A stretch of DNA of 54,352 bases. Source: UBA4738 sp002413305 (GTDB lineage Bacteria; Actinomycetota; UBA4738). Shown one piece after another: positions 25,551 through 33,262 of this stretch. The notes under the pieces are model-generated. The model was not told where the DNA came from. It saw only the letters and a program-made list of their open reading frames with translations, and made no database searches. A program made the translations under genes and the position numbers. How positions within the stretch are numbered: the first letter of the stretch is position 1; each line of letters starts with the position of its first letter. Location: NCBI GenBank assembly GCA_036847185.1, contig DAIUAM010000022.1:1-54352 (forward strand). Reading direction: 5' to 3'.

Positions 25551-26504
25551 TTACTCGACCGCGCCGAGCACGAGCGCGAGCAGGGCCATGCGCATGACGA
25601 CCCCGTTGAAGGCCTCGACCCAGTACCGCTGGTGCCGGGTGCCGTCCACGTCCGGGGTCAGCTCGTCCATCCTGGGCAGCGAGTGCAGGACGATCGCGTC
25701 CGGCTTCGCCCGGTCGTGGAGCAGCTTCTGGGTGACCTGGTATTCCTTCGGCGTGAGCCCAACGTCGCCGGTCCGTTCGTCGCGCGACTTCGTGTAGTCG
25801 GGCTGCACGACCGGCTCCATGTAGATGACGTCGGCCTGGTCGATGACCTTCTCGATGCTCTCCACCTCGTGCCACAGGACGCTCATGTCGTCGAGCTCCT
25901 GCTTGAACTCGGGAAGCAGCGACATCTCCTGCGGCGAGATGACGAACATCTCCAGGTCGAACTGCGAGCTCGCGTACAGGATCGAATGCATCGTGCGCAT
26001 CCGCATGTCGCCGACGCACACGATCTTCAGGCCATCCAGCGTGCCCTTCTCGTGCCAGATCGTGTACAGGTCGGTCAGCACTTGCGTCGGGTGTTCACCC
26101 CATCCGTCGCCGCAGTTGATGATCGGGACGCTCGACCACTTCGCGGCCTCGGCCGGCGCGCCCTGCTGGAAGTGGCGCATGGCGATGACGTCGCCGTAGT
26201 ACTCGAGCATGCGCACGGTGTCCTTGATGGACTCCTGGTAGAAGTCCCCGGCCCGGGTGTTCTTCGCGTCGCTGAAGCCCAGGACGTGCCCGCCCAGACG
26301 GTGCATGGCCGCCTCGGTCGCCAGGCGCGTCCGGGTGGACGGCTGGTAGAACGCCGTGAGCAGCGTCTTGTCCTTCAGCAGGTCGCCGTTCTTCCGGTCT
26401 CGCGCGTACGGCTTCAGCGCGTCGGCGACTTCGAACACATGGAAGAACTCCTCCCGCTCGAATGCCTTCAGCGACAGGATGTCTCGTCCGACGAAGCTCC
26501 TCAT
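25551..26504 (-). CDS. Aspartate carbamoyltransferase-like protein
   Basis: 317 residues with the catalytic-chain pattern of PyrB: carbamoyl-phosphate loop YQPSTRTRLATE, INCGDGWGEHPTQVLTDL, the VCVGDMRMRTMHSI strand and HSLPRMDEL in place of the usual HPLPRVDE. No regulatory chain or other pyrimidine gene is near. It sits 14 bases before the YgeW-like gene, so two distinct carbamoyltransferases are made together. Either it has a catabolic ureido substrate or the two form a hetero-oligomer; neither can be decided from sequence. A biosynthetic pyrB role is less likely in this context. Confidence 0.85.
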   Translation of the reverse strand: MRSFVGRDILSLKAFEREEFFHVFEVADALKPYARDRKNGDLLKDKTLLTAFYQPSTRTRLATEAAMHRLGGHVLGFSDAKNTRAGDFYQESIKDTVRMLEYYGDVIAMRHFQQGAPAEAAKWSSVPIINCGDGWGEHPTQVLTDLYTIWHEKGTLDGLKIVCVGDMRMRTMHSILYASSQFDLEMFVISPQEMSLLPEFKQELDDMSVLWHEVESIEKVIDQADVIYMEPVVQPDYTKSRDERTGDVGLTPKEYQVTQKLLHDRAKPDAIVLHSLPRMDELTPDVDGTRHQRYWVEAFNGVVMRMALLALVLGAVE

Positions 26505-26555
26505 CTCGTTCCCTGCTCCCTTCGGCCCTCCCGGGCCCTCGTCGTGCCGTTCGTC

Positions 26556-27950
26556 CTACCTGCGCGCTCCCGTGAACAGGACCGCGACGCGTTCGTCACC
26601 CCCGATCGAACCCGCCCGCTGCACCGACAGCAGCCCGGCCAGGCCCGACGTGCCCGTGTGGTCGGCGTCGATGCGGGTGGTCATGCGGCCCAGCTCGTTC
26701 GCTTCCTCCAGCGTGGCTTCGTCGACGGCCACCGGGTACCCGCCGGTGGCCACCATCCCGCCGACCACGGCCGCCCAGTCGTACGTCTCGTCGTCCAGGA
26801 TGCCGTGGGCGACGCTCTTCGGCTCCTCCTCCCACGGCCACATGAACTCCGAGCGGTGCCGGACGGCGTACGCGAGTTCCTCCTGGACCGCGGGTGCACC
26901 GGCGTGCGCCAGGATCAGGTCGGCCCGCGACTCCTCGTCCTCGGGCGGCGTCGCTCCGGCCAGCCCCTCGCCGGCCAGCCGGGCGAGGATGCGTTCGGCC
27001 ACCAGGTCGTAGGCCCGCGCGAGCGGATACCCCCCCAGCGTCTGGACCGTATGGATCCTCGGCATCTTTGGCAGCGCGCCGAGCCGGTGTGCCTCCCCGA
27101 GGCCCTGGATGCACGCCGATGCCAGCGCCCCGCCGCCGACCTGGACGAACAGACGGTCGAGGCTTCGGCCGCCGAGCCGCGAGGCGATCTCGTAGCCGAT
27201 CGTCTCGCCGCCCTCGATGGCCAGGCCGTTCTCGTTCCCCTGGCAGGTGAAGGGAAGCTCGCCGGCGGCGATGGACCGCTGCAGCGCGTGGTACGTGGGG
27301 TCGCCCGCCACGCCGGGCTGCCGCTCACACACCGTGAGTGTCGCCCCCAGCTCCTCCAGCCGCGCCACGACCTTCTCGTCGGCCCACGGCGGGACGAACA
27401 CGTCCAGCGCCCGCCCGCCGGCCCGGGCCACGACCCCGGCCGCCAGCGCTGCGTTCCCGCAGCTGGCGATGGCCAGTCGTCTGGACGGCGCGTCGCCGGG
27501 CAGGCCGAGCCGTTCGACGACCTCCAGATGGATCAGCAGCCCGAAGAGATGCCGGGCCTTGTGCGAACCCGAGACGTTCCCGGTCTCGTCCTTCACCCAC
27601 ACGTCGAACCCCAGCCGGGAAGAAAGGTCGTCGATCAGTTCGAACGGCGTGATCTCGAACCCACGCCCGTCGACGGCCGCGACCTCGGCGTCCAGCCGCT
27701 GGACGAGCTCGACGTACTCCTGGTCGGACATCCCGTTCGCCCTGGCCAGGTGGTAGGAGTGGAAGAGCGTGCGGCACCGAACGAACGGGTTCGCCGAATC
27801 ATCGGTAGGCCATGCCAGCCCGGACGGGTCGAGCTTGCGGACGACCACGTGGTCGGTCCCGTCCGTGCCGGCATTCGGACATCGGAACGGATACGGATCA
27901 TCGTCCGCAGGCGCCCAGCCGCAGCCGGCGCAGACCAGGAAGGAGGGCAT
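26556..27950 (-). CDS. PLP-dependent threonine synthase-like lyase with N-terminal zinc-ribbon segment
   Basis: 464 residues, fold type II PLP enzyme. The first 30 residues carry CAGCGW...FRCPN, like the short metal-binding head of threonine synthase relatives. The PLP Lys lies in GNVSGSHKARHL, and the phosphate cradle in VGGGALAS and IASCGNAALA. Family reactions are beta/gamma eliminations or replacements on amino acids. It starts five bases after the other PLP gene's stop. In the E. coli cluster the comparable position is filled by YgeX (diaminopropionate ammonia-lyase), which this protein does not closely resemble; it may be a replacement. Confidence 0.82.
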   Translation of the reverse strand: MPSFLVCAGCGWAPADDDPYPFRCPNAGTDGTDHVVVRKLDPSGLAWPTDDSANPFVRCRTLFHSYHLARANGMSDQEYVELVQRLDAEVAAVDGRGFEITPFELIDDLSSRLGFDVWVKDETGNVSGSHKARHLFGLLIHLEVVERLGLPGDAPSRRLAIASCGNAALAAGVVARAGGRALDVFVPPWADEKVVARLEELGATLTVCERQPGVAGDPTYHALQRSIAAGELPFTCQGNENGLAIEGGETIGYEIASRLGGRSLDRLFVQVGGGALASACIQGLGEAHRLGALPKMPRIHTVQTLGGYPLARAYDLVAERILARLAGEGLAGATPPEDEESRADLILAHAGAPAVQEELAYAVRHRSEFMWPWEEEPKSVAHGILDDETYDWAAVVGGMVATGGYPVAVDEATLEEANELGRMTTRIDADHTGTSGLAGLLSVQRAGSIGGDERVAVLFTGARR

Positions 27951-27955
27951 CCTGC

Positions 27956-29470
27956 TCACAGCTTGTCGATCGCCCCCGTCGCCGCGTTGAACTCTTCGAT
28001 CATCCGGTCCCACACCGGGATGACGTCACGGATCTCGGTCCAGAACGATGGGGACTTCCGGGCCCGGAACTCGTCGATCTCCACGCCCTGCTGTTCGACC
28101 CACGTGAAATAGCCGAGGTTGAACACGCGCATCCGGTCCTCGTAGGTGAGTTCGCGCATGTGATCGGTGGTCTCGCCGAGCAGGTGCTCGCCGAAGACCT
28201 CGCCCGCGCTCACCGCGTCGAAGCTCCCGCCGAAGTACTTCGTCACCGCCTTCTCGCGCTCGCTCTGGTACATCGCGTACCCGTCGGTGGCCACGGTGAC
28301 GATCACGTCGGAGGAACCCAGCTCGTAGTACTTCGCTATCTTGATCGCGGCCAGGATGTTGCACACGCCCGACAAGCCGATGTCGCCGAGCTGACCGACG
28401 ATCTCAGCCGGGACGCCCCGCCGGTCGGTCAGGTACTCGCGACCGGTGGCGGTGTTCCACAGCACCCCGATGCCGTCGGTGGACCGATCGTTGACGGCGA
28501 CCGCGAGGTCGGTGTTCATCACGTTGTGGATCAGCGGGATGTGCTTGTCGCCGATCCCCTGGATGTTGTGCTCGCCGAACCCATTGAGGAGCATGGTGGG
28601 GCACTCCCAGGCCTCGACCGCAACCACCTTCGCGCCGTGGCGCTCCTTCAGCCAGTCGCCCGCCGCGATCGTCCCGGCCGAACCCGTGGCCGAGGTGAAC
28701 GCCGCCAGCTTCAGCGAGGGGTCCGAGGCGCGCAGCGATTCGAACACCCGTTCCAGCGCCGAACCCGTGCACAGGTAGTGGACCAGGTGGTTCCCGAACT
28801 CCGAGAACTGGTTGAAGATCACGTTCTTCGGGTCGCGCGACAGCTCGTTGCACTTGTCGTAGATCTCCTTGACGTTCGACTCCGTCCCCGGCGTGCGGAT
28901 GATGTCATCGGGGGACAGGACCCAGTCGGCCAGCCAGTCGAACCGCTCCTGGCTCATCCCGGCCGGCAGGACCGCCACGCCGTGGGACTGCATGATCCGG
29001 CTGATGGCCACCCCGCCCCGGCAGTAGTTGCCGGTTGATGGCCAGATGGCCCGGTCGGTGCTCGGGTCGAACTGCCCCGTGATCACCCGGGGAGCCAGGC
29101 AGCCGTACGCCGCGAGGACCTTGTGCGCACCGATCATGGGGAATCGGTTCCCGAATGCGACGACGATCTTGGCGTCCACGCCGGTGAGCGCGGGGGGAAG
29201 GATCACGTGCTCGGGCACCTCGGTGATCCCGGTGCGCGAGGCGTCGTTGTACCAGTGCACGCGGAACAGGTTCAAGGGGTGCGGTGCGTCCGGTTCGATC
29301 GTGGCCAGGGCCTCGCGGATCCGGTCCGGGATCTTCTCCGGCTTCGCCAGCTGGGAGAACGTCGGGAGGACGATCTTCGCGTCGCGGAACCTGCCGAGCG
29401 TGCGTTCATACACATCGCGATCGATCAGATCGCGCTCGAGGCCCAATCGCCTCACTTCGACCACCCCCAT
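27956..29470 (-). CDS. PLP-dependent cysteine synthase-like family protein
   Basis: 504 residues, longer than cysteine synthase (about 310). The PLP Lys is in RFPMIGAHKVLAAYG; WPSTGNYCRGGVAISRIM is the substrate/Asn loop; FTSATGSAGTIAAGDWL is the glycine-rich phosphate loop. The C-terminal 150 residues (ATDGYAMYQSEREKA, then an acidic-helical end with FTWVEQQGVEIDEF) are extra to the core. Annotated relatives are called PLP-dependent protein subunit beta; function unproven. ATG 29470 with GAAGGCGAG upstream is preferred over 29518. It is first in the five-gene carbamoyl/PLP run, with a TAATAT box 18 bases ahead. Confidence 0.8.
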   Translation of the reverse strand: MGVVEVRRLGLERDLIDRDVYERTLGRFRDAKIVLPTFSQLAKPEKIPDRIREALATIEPDAPHPLNLFRVHWYNDASRTGITEVPEHVILPPALTGVDAKIVVAFGNRFPMIGAHKVLAAYGCLAPRVITGQFDPSTDRAIWPSTGNYCRGGVAISRIMQSHGVAVLPAGMSQERFDWLADWVLSPDDIIRTPGTESNVKEIYDKCNELSRDPKNVIFNQFSEFGNHLVHYLCTGSALERVFESLRASDPSLKLAAFTSATGSAGTIAAGDWLKERHGAKVVAVEAWECPTMLLNGFGEHNIQGIGDKHIPLIHNVMNTDLAVAVNDRSTDGIGVLWNTATGREYLTDRRGVPAEIVGQLGDIGLSGVCNILAAIKIAKYYELGSSDVIVTVATDGYAMYQSEREKAVTKYFGGSFDAVSAGEVFGEHLLGETTDHMRELTYEDRMRVFNLGYFTWVEQQGVEIDEFRARKSPSFWTEIRDVIPVWDRMIEEFNAATGAIDKL

Positions 29471-29487
29471 CCGCTCGCCTTCGCTTG

Positions 29488-29518
29488 ATATTAGAGTTTG
29501 TTGAAATGGCTGCGGCAA
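29488..29518 (-). promoter_or_regulatory. Candidate promoter of the PLP-carbamoyltransferase-arcC run
   Basis: Reading leftward, TTGCCG (29518-29513), 19 bases, then TAATAT (29493-29488), the only AT-rich block in this 125-base divergent region. The spacer holds the complement of GTTTGTTGAAA, the motif shared with the XdhD-side region. On the rightward side, TTGACAGACCG (29577-29587) lies nine bases before the deaminase start and matches TTGACAGATCG at 22761-22751. Confidence 0.4.
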
Positions 29519-29595
29519 GGAGGGGGCGATTGACCGGTTCCTTGCAGGACTCTCGGCCCTCCCCCGCTCGAAGGGGTTGACAGACCGTAGACACT

Positions 29596-30978
29596 GTGAC
29601 GGGACCCGGCTCGCCGCACAGATCGCTCCTGGTCCGCTCGGCCGAACACGTCTGGTGCGGGGACGCCGCGGGGACCGAGCTGGCCGGAGTCTCGATCCTG
29701 TGTGTCGACGGGCGGATCGACCGCATCGGCGTCCCGGCCGAGGACTGGCCGAAGGCCGACCGCGAGGTCGACGCGAGCGGATGCCTGGTCGTCCCCGGCC
29801 TGATCAACACCCACCACCACCTCTACCAGACGCTGACCCGGGCGTTCTCTCCGGCGCTCGGGTGCGACCTGTTCGGCTGGCTGAAGGTCCTCTATCCGGT
29901 GTGGAGTCGGCTGGACGAAGAGAGCGCGTACGTGTCCGCCCGGGTGGGGCTGGCCGAGCTGCTGCTGTCGGGCTGCACGACATCCAGCGACCATCTGTAC
30001 GTCCATCCGCGGGGCCACGCCGACCTGATCGCCGCGGAGATCCGCGCCGCCCGCGAGACCGGGATCCGGTTCCACGCCACGCGCGGCTCGATGTCGCTCT
30101 CCGAGAAAGACGGCGGCCTTCCTCCCGACGACGTGGTGGAGGACGAGGACCAGATCCTGGCCGACAGCGAGCGCCTGGTCGCCGCCTTCCACGATCCCGA
30201 ACCGGGCGCCATGGTCCGGGTTGGGCTGGCGCCGTGTTCGCCGTTCAGCGTCACTCCCGATCTCATGCGGCGCTCCGCCGAACTCGCCCGCCGGCTGGGG
30301 GTGCGGCTGCACACCCACCTCGCGGAGACGAAGAGCGAGCTCGACTACTGCCGGGAACGGTTCGGCGAGACGCCCTACGAGCTGGCCGGGCGCCTGGACT
30401 GGCTGGGGCCGGACGTCTGGTTTGCCCACGCCGTGTGGACCTCCCAGCTCGAGATCGGCATGCTTGCCCGGACCGGGACCGGGATCACCCACTGCCCGAC
30501 GTCGAACATGATCCTCGGGTCGGGCATGTGTCCGGTCACCGACTTGCTGGCCGAAGGCGTACCCGTGGGCCTGGGATGCGACGGTTCGGCGTCCAACGAC
30601 GCCAGCGACCTCTGGCAGGAGGTCCGGCAGGCGATGCTCCTGGCGCACCTTCGCTCGGGGGCGGACGCCTTCTCCTCGCGCGACGCCCTCCGGCTGGCGA
30701 CGAACGGGTCGGCGGCGTGCCTCGGTCGTGACGACATCGGGTCGATCGAACCGGGCAAGCGCGCGGACCTGGCGTGCTATCCGCTGGATGGCCTGTCGAT
30801 GGCCGGCGCCGCCCTCGATCCGGTGGAGGGCGTGGTGCGCACCGGGGTCCGGCGCGCCGCCCACACCATCGTGGACGGGCACGTGGCGGTGGAGGACGGC
30901 CGGCTGACCGCCGATCACTCAGCGGCGATCGCCCGCCACCGAGCCATCGCCCGGGAATGGGCGGAGGCGACGTCGTGA
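29596..30978 (+). CDS. 8-Oxoguanine deaminase
   Basis: 460 residues, amidohydrolase superfamily. It converts 8-oxoguanine to urate plus ammonia by family. Seen: VVPGLINTHHHLYQTLTRAF (HxH metal site), the substrate loop ATRGSMSLSEKDGGLPPD characteristic of this deaminase group, APCSPFSVTPDLM, THLAETKSELDYC, the HC pair in ITHCPTSNM and LGCDGSASND with the metal Asp. GTG start without an obvious Shine-Dalgarno. It heads a plus-strand chain whose next three genes each overlap their predecessor by four bases. In purine clusters it feeds urate-level intermediates to further breakdown. Confidence 0.9.
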   Translation: MTGPGSPHRSLLVRSAEHVWCGDAAGTELAGVSILCVDGRIDRIGVPAEDWPKADREVDASGCLVVPGLINTHHHLYQTLTRAFSPALGCDLFGWLKVLYPVWSRLDEESAYVSARVGLAELLLSGCTTSSDHLYVHPRGHADLIAAEIRAARETGIRFHATRGSMSLSEKDGGLPPDDVVEDEDQILADSERLVAAFHDPEPGAMVRVGLAPCSPFSVTPDLMRRSAELARRLGVRLHTHLAETKSELDYCRERFGETPYELAGRLDWLGPDVWFAHAVWTSQLEIGMLARTGTGITHCPTSNMILGSGMCPVTDLLAEGVPVGLGCDGSASNDASDLWQEVRQAMLLAHLRSGADAFSSRDALRLATNGSAACLGRDDIGSIEPGKRADLACYPLDGLSMAGAALDPVEGVVRTGVRRAAHTIVDGHVAVEDGRLTADHSAAIARHRAIAREWAEATS

Positions 30979-31211
30979 GGCTCCGGGCCGAATTCACGGT
31001 GTTCCCATTCGTGGAGGGCTCGCTGCCGTCCTACGTGCAGGCCGCCATCGACGCCGCGCGCGCGTCCGGCGTCCGGGTCGACGTGGGCCCACTGTCGAGC
31101 ACGGTGGAGGGCGAACCGGATGCCGTGGTCGACGCCCTAGGGGCCGCCCAGTCCGCCGCCTTCGCCGGCGGGGCGACGCGGTTCGTCCTCAACCTGGAAG
31201 TGGCCGGATGA
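30975..31211 (+). CDS. YkoF/MTH1187-like small thiamine-binding-family protein
   Basis: 78 residues resembling the MTH1187/YkoF-like family (ferredoxin-like fold, about 95 residues). It opens with AEFTVFPFVEGSLPSYVQAA, has VDVGPLSSTVEGEPDAVVDA and ends FVLNLEVAG. Members bind thiamine pyrimidine or an unknown ligand. It starts at a GTGA overlap with the deaminase. Sitting between the deaminase and a regulator, it could sense a pathway pyrimidine or purine, which is speculation. Confidence 0.7.
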   Translation: MRLRAEFTVFPFVEGSLPSYVQAAIDAARASGVRVDVGPLSSTVEGEPDAVVDALGAAQSAAFAGGATRFVLNLEVAG

Positions 31212-31702
31212 AGCCCGCCGTGGACGCGGACGTCGAGTTCGCGGCCTCGCTGTGGGCCGCGCTCGGGCCGCTGTACCGGGTGTCGGTCCGGACGCCGGAA
31301 GGCGCCATCGAGGCGGCGTTCGGCGAGTTCGGCGGGGAGGGCGGCTCGCGGATGGAGATCCCACTGCCGCGTTCGACCTGCTCGCTGGTGGTCGAGATGG
31401 ACATGGCCTCCGTCCAGGCGGCCGACCGCATGGTCCACGCGCTGGCCCGCGCGCCCGGCCAGGCGCCCATCGAGATCCCGCACCTCGAACACGCCCTCGA
31501 CGGGCTGATCGCCGCGGCCGAGGCGCACATCGGCCGGCCCATCGCCGACATGAGCCGGGCGGAGAAGCAGGGGTTGGTGAAGTTCCTGGACGAGCGCGGC
31601 GCGTTCTCGCTTCGCAAGTCCGTCGAGGCGGTGGCGGACATCCTGGGCGTCAGCCGCTTCACCGTCTACAACTACCTCGACGCCTCCCGGCAGGGCGCAT
31701 GA
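31208..31702 (+). CDS. DauR/YheO-like helix-turn-helix regulator
   Basis: 164 residues. The C-terminal 60 residues match the DauR/YheO-type HTH: KQGLVKFLDERGAF, RKSVEAVADILGVSRFTVYNYL, where VADILGVSRFTVYNYL is the recognition helix region. The N-terminal 100 residues replace the usual PAS-like YheO domain and contain no obvious cofactor motif. ATGA overlap with the preceding gene and again with the following one. It is the only DNA-binding regulator inside the 12-34 kb cluster and so the natural candidate to control it. Confidence 0.8.
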   Translation: MKPAVDADVEFAASLWAALGPLYRVSVRTPEGAIEAAFGEFGGEGGSRMEIPLPRSTCSLVVEMDMASVQAADRMVHALARAPGQAPIEIPHLEHALDGLIAAAEAHIGRPIADMSRAEKQGLVKFLDERGAFSLRKSVEAVADILGVSRFTVYNYLDASRQGA

Positions 31703-32301
31703 TCTCCGGCGTGATCCTCGCCGCCGGTTCGTCATCACGGCTGGGACGGCCCAAGCAGCTGCTCGAACTGGACGGCCGGCCGATCCTCGAGCACGTGCTG
31801 GAGGCGGCCGAGGCCTCCGGGACGCTGGGAGAGCTCGTTCTGGTGCTCGGTCACGCGGCCGATGAGATCGAGGCGTTGGTCCGGCTGCCGGGGAACGCCC
31901 GGATCGTGCGCAACGCGGAGTTCGAGCTCGGCCAGTCGACGTCGCTCCGGGTCGGGCTGTGGGCCTGCGACCCGGCCAGCGAGGCGGCCGTCATCCTGCT
32001 CGGCGACCAGCCGCGCATCTCGCCGGCCGCGATCAGGGCGGTGGCGGACGGGTTCGCCCGAACGGGGCACACCATCGTTCGGGCTCGCTACCGCGACGGA
32101 CCCGGGCACCCGGTGCTGGTGGCGCGCGAGGAGTGGGAGTCGGTCCTGGACATCCGGGGCGACACTGGTGCGCGGGATCTGATCACCGCTCGCCCCGAGT
32201 GGGTGCACGAGGTCGGGATCGACGCCGACCGCCCGTGGGACGTGGACACGTGGGCCGACTACGAGCGCCTGGTCGGGGAACGGCGCCCCGAGCCAGGGTA
32301 G
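31699..32301 (+). CDS. mocA: MocA/YgfJ-like molybdenum cofactor nucleotidyltransferase
   Basis: 200 residues. The nucleotide-binding opening ILAAGSSSRLGRPKQLLEL is diagnostic of MobA/MocA proteins, followed by LLGDQPRISPAAI and PGHPVLVARE. MocA makes molybdopterin-cytosine dinucleotide; YgfJ is its counterpart in the xdhD cluster. Its presence, coupled to the regulator by an ATGA overlap, fits the two molybdenum hydroxylases in the same cluster. Which dinucleotide is made is not certain from sequence. Confidence 0.87.
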   Translation: MISGVILAAGSSSRLGRPKQLLELDGRPILEHVLEAAEASGTLGELVLVLGHAADEIEALVRLPGNARIVRNAEFELGQSTSLRVGLWACDPASEAAVILLGDQPRISPAAIRAVADGFARTGHTIVRARYRDGPGHPVLVAREEWESVLDIRGDTGARDLITARPEWVHEVGIDADRPWDVDTWADYERLVGERRPEPG

Positions 32302-32314
32302 GCTTCGGCCCGCC

Positions 32315-33256
32315 ATGACGGACGAGACCCTCGGAACTGGCGGCCCGTCCACGGGCCGAGCCCTCGCCGGGAAGTTGGGACGGGTCGGGATCTGGAGCCC
32401 CCAGCTCCAGTGGCAGCCCGCTTCACGGGTTCCGGCGTGCCTGGCGGAGCTCGAAGAGCTCGGCTTCCACTGCGTGTGGATCGGGGAGGCGAGCGGCAAG
32501 GAGGTCATGACCCACGCGGGACTGCTACTGGCCGGCAGCGGCAGGATCACCGTGGCGACCGGCATCGCCAGCATCTGGGCGCGCGACCCCATGGCCATGG
32601 CGAACGCCGCCCGGACCCTGGGGGAGGCGTACCCCGGGAGGTTCGTCCTGGGGCTCGGGGTCAGCCACCCGTTCCTCAACGAGCAGCGCTCCCGCGAGTA
32701 CGCGTCGCCGCTGGCCCACATGCGGGAGTACCTCGACCAGATGGATGGGGCGCCGTATGTCGGCCCGCCGACCTCGCTTCCTCCGCGACTGCTCGGCGCG
32801 CTCGGTCCGAAGATGCTCGAGCTGGCCCGGGATCGGGCGGCCGGCGCGCACCCGTACTTCGTCCCCGTCGAGCACACTCGCCGGGCCCGGGAGGTGCTCG
32901 GGCCATCGCCGCTGCTGGCGCCGGAGCAGGCCGTGGTGTTCGAAACCGACCCTGAGCGTGCGCGGGAGATCGCCCGCCGATACACGAATACGTATCTGCC
33001 GCTGGCGAGCTACCGGGCCAATCTGCAGCGGCTCGGCGTGCAGGAGTCGGACCAGGTCGCCGGGGGAAGCGACCGGCTGGTGGACATGCTGGTCGCCTGG
33101 GGTGGGCCGGACCGGATCATCGAACGCATCCAGGCTCACATCGACGCCGGTGCGGACCACGTGGCGGTGCGGATCCTGGCCGAAAACCCTCGAGCGTGGC
33201 CGACCCGGGAGCTCCGGCTCCTGGCCGCCTCAGCCCCGGTCCGCCCGCGCGGCTGA
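32315..33256 (+). CDS. LLM-class F420-dependent oxidoreductase (TIGR03620-like)
   Basis: 313 residues, luciferase-like fold. Seen: LGRVGIWSPQLQWQPA, LEELGFHCVWIGEASGKE, ITVATGIASIWARDP, GRFVLGLGVSHPFL and the C-terminal IQAHIDAGADHVAVRI. This layout matches the TIGR03620 group of F420-dependent enzymes. It begins 13 bases after mocA and is probably the last gene of the plus-strand chain. It is the second such enzyme in the cluster, only distantly related to the one at 17468-18505. Substrate unknown. Confidence 0.83.
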   Translation: MTDETLGTGGPSTGRALAGKLGRVGIWSPQLQWQPASRVPACLAELEELGFHCVWIGEASGKEVMTHAGLLLAGSGRITVATGIASIWARDPMAMANAARTLGEAYPGRFVLGLGVSHPFLNEQRSREYASPLAHMREYLDQMDGAPYVGPPTSLPPRLLGALGPKMLELARDRAAGAHPYFVPVEHTRRAREVLGPSPLLAPEQAVVFETDPERAREIARRYTNTYLPLASYRANLQRLGVQESDQVAGGSDRLVDMLVAWGGPDRIIERIQAHIDAGADHVAVRILAENPRAWPTRELRLLAASAPVRPRG

Positions 33257-33262
33257 TGCAGC

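Noticed and set aside
25632..28112. An 826-codon plus-strand frame over the carbamoyltransferase and PLP genes
   Set aside because: Antisense shadow; no recognisable domains, whereas the opposite strand has conserved active sites.
29577..29605. TTGACA at 29577 as a -35 box for the deaminase
   Set aside because: It lies only 19 bases before the start codon, leaving no room for a -10 and a transcription start unless the protein begins later; kept only as a possible operator.
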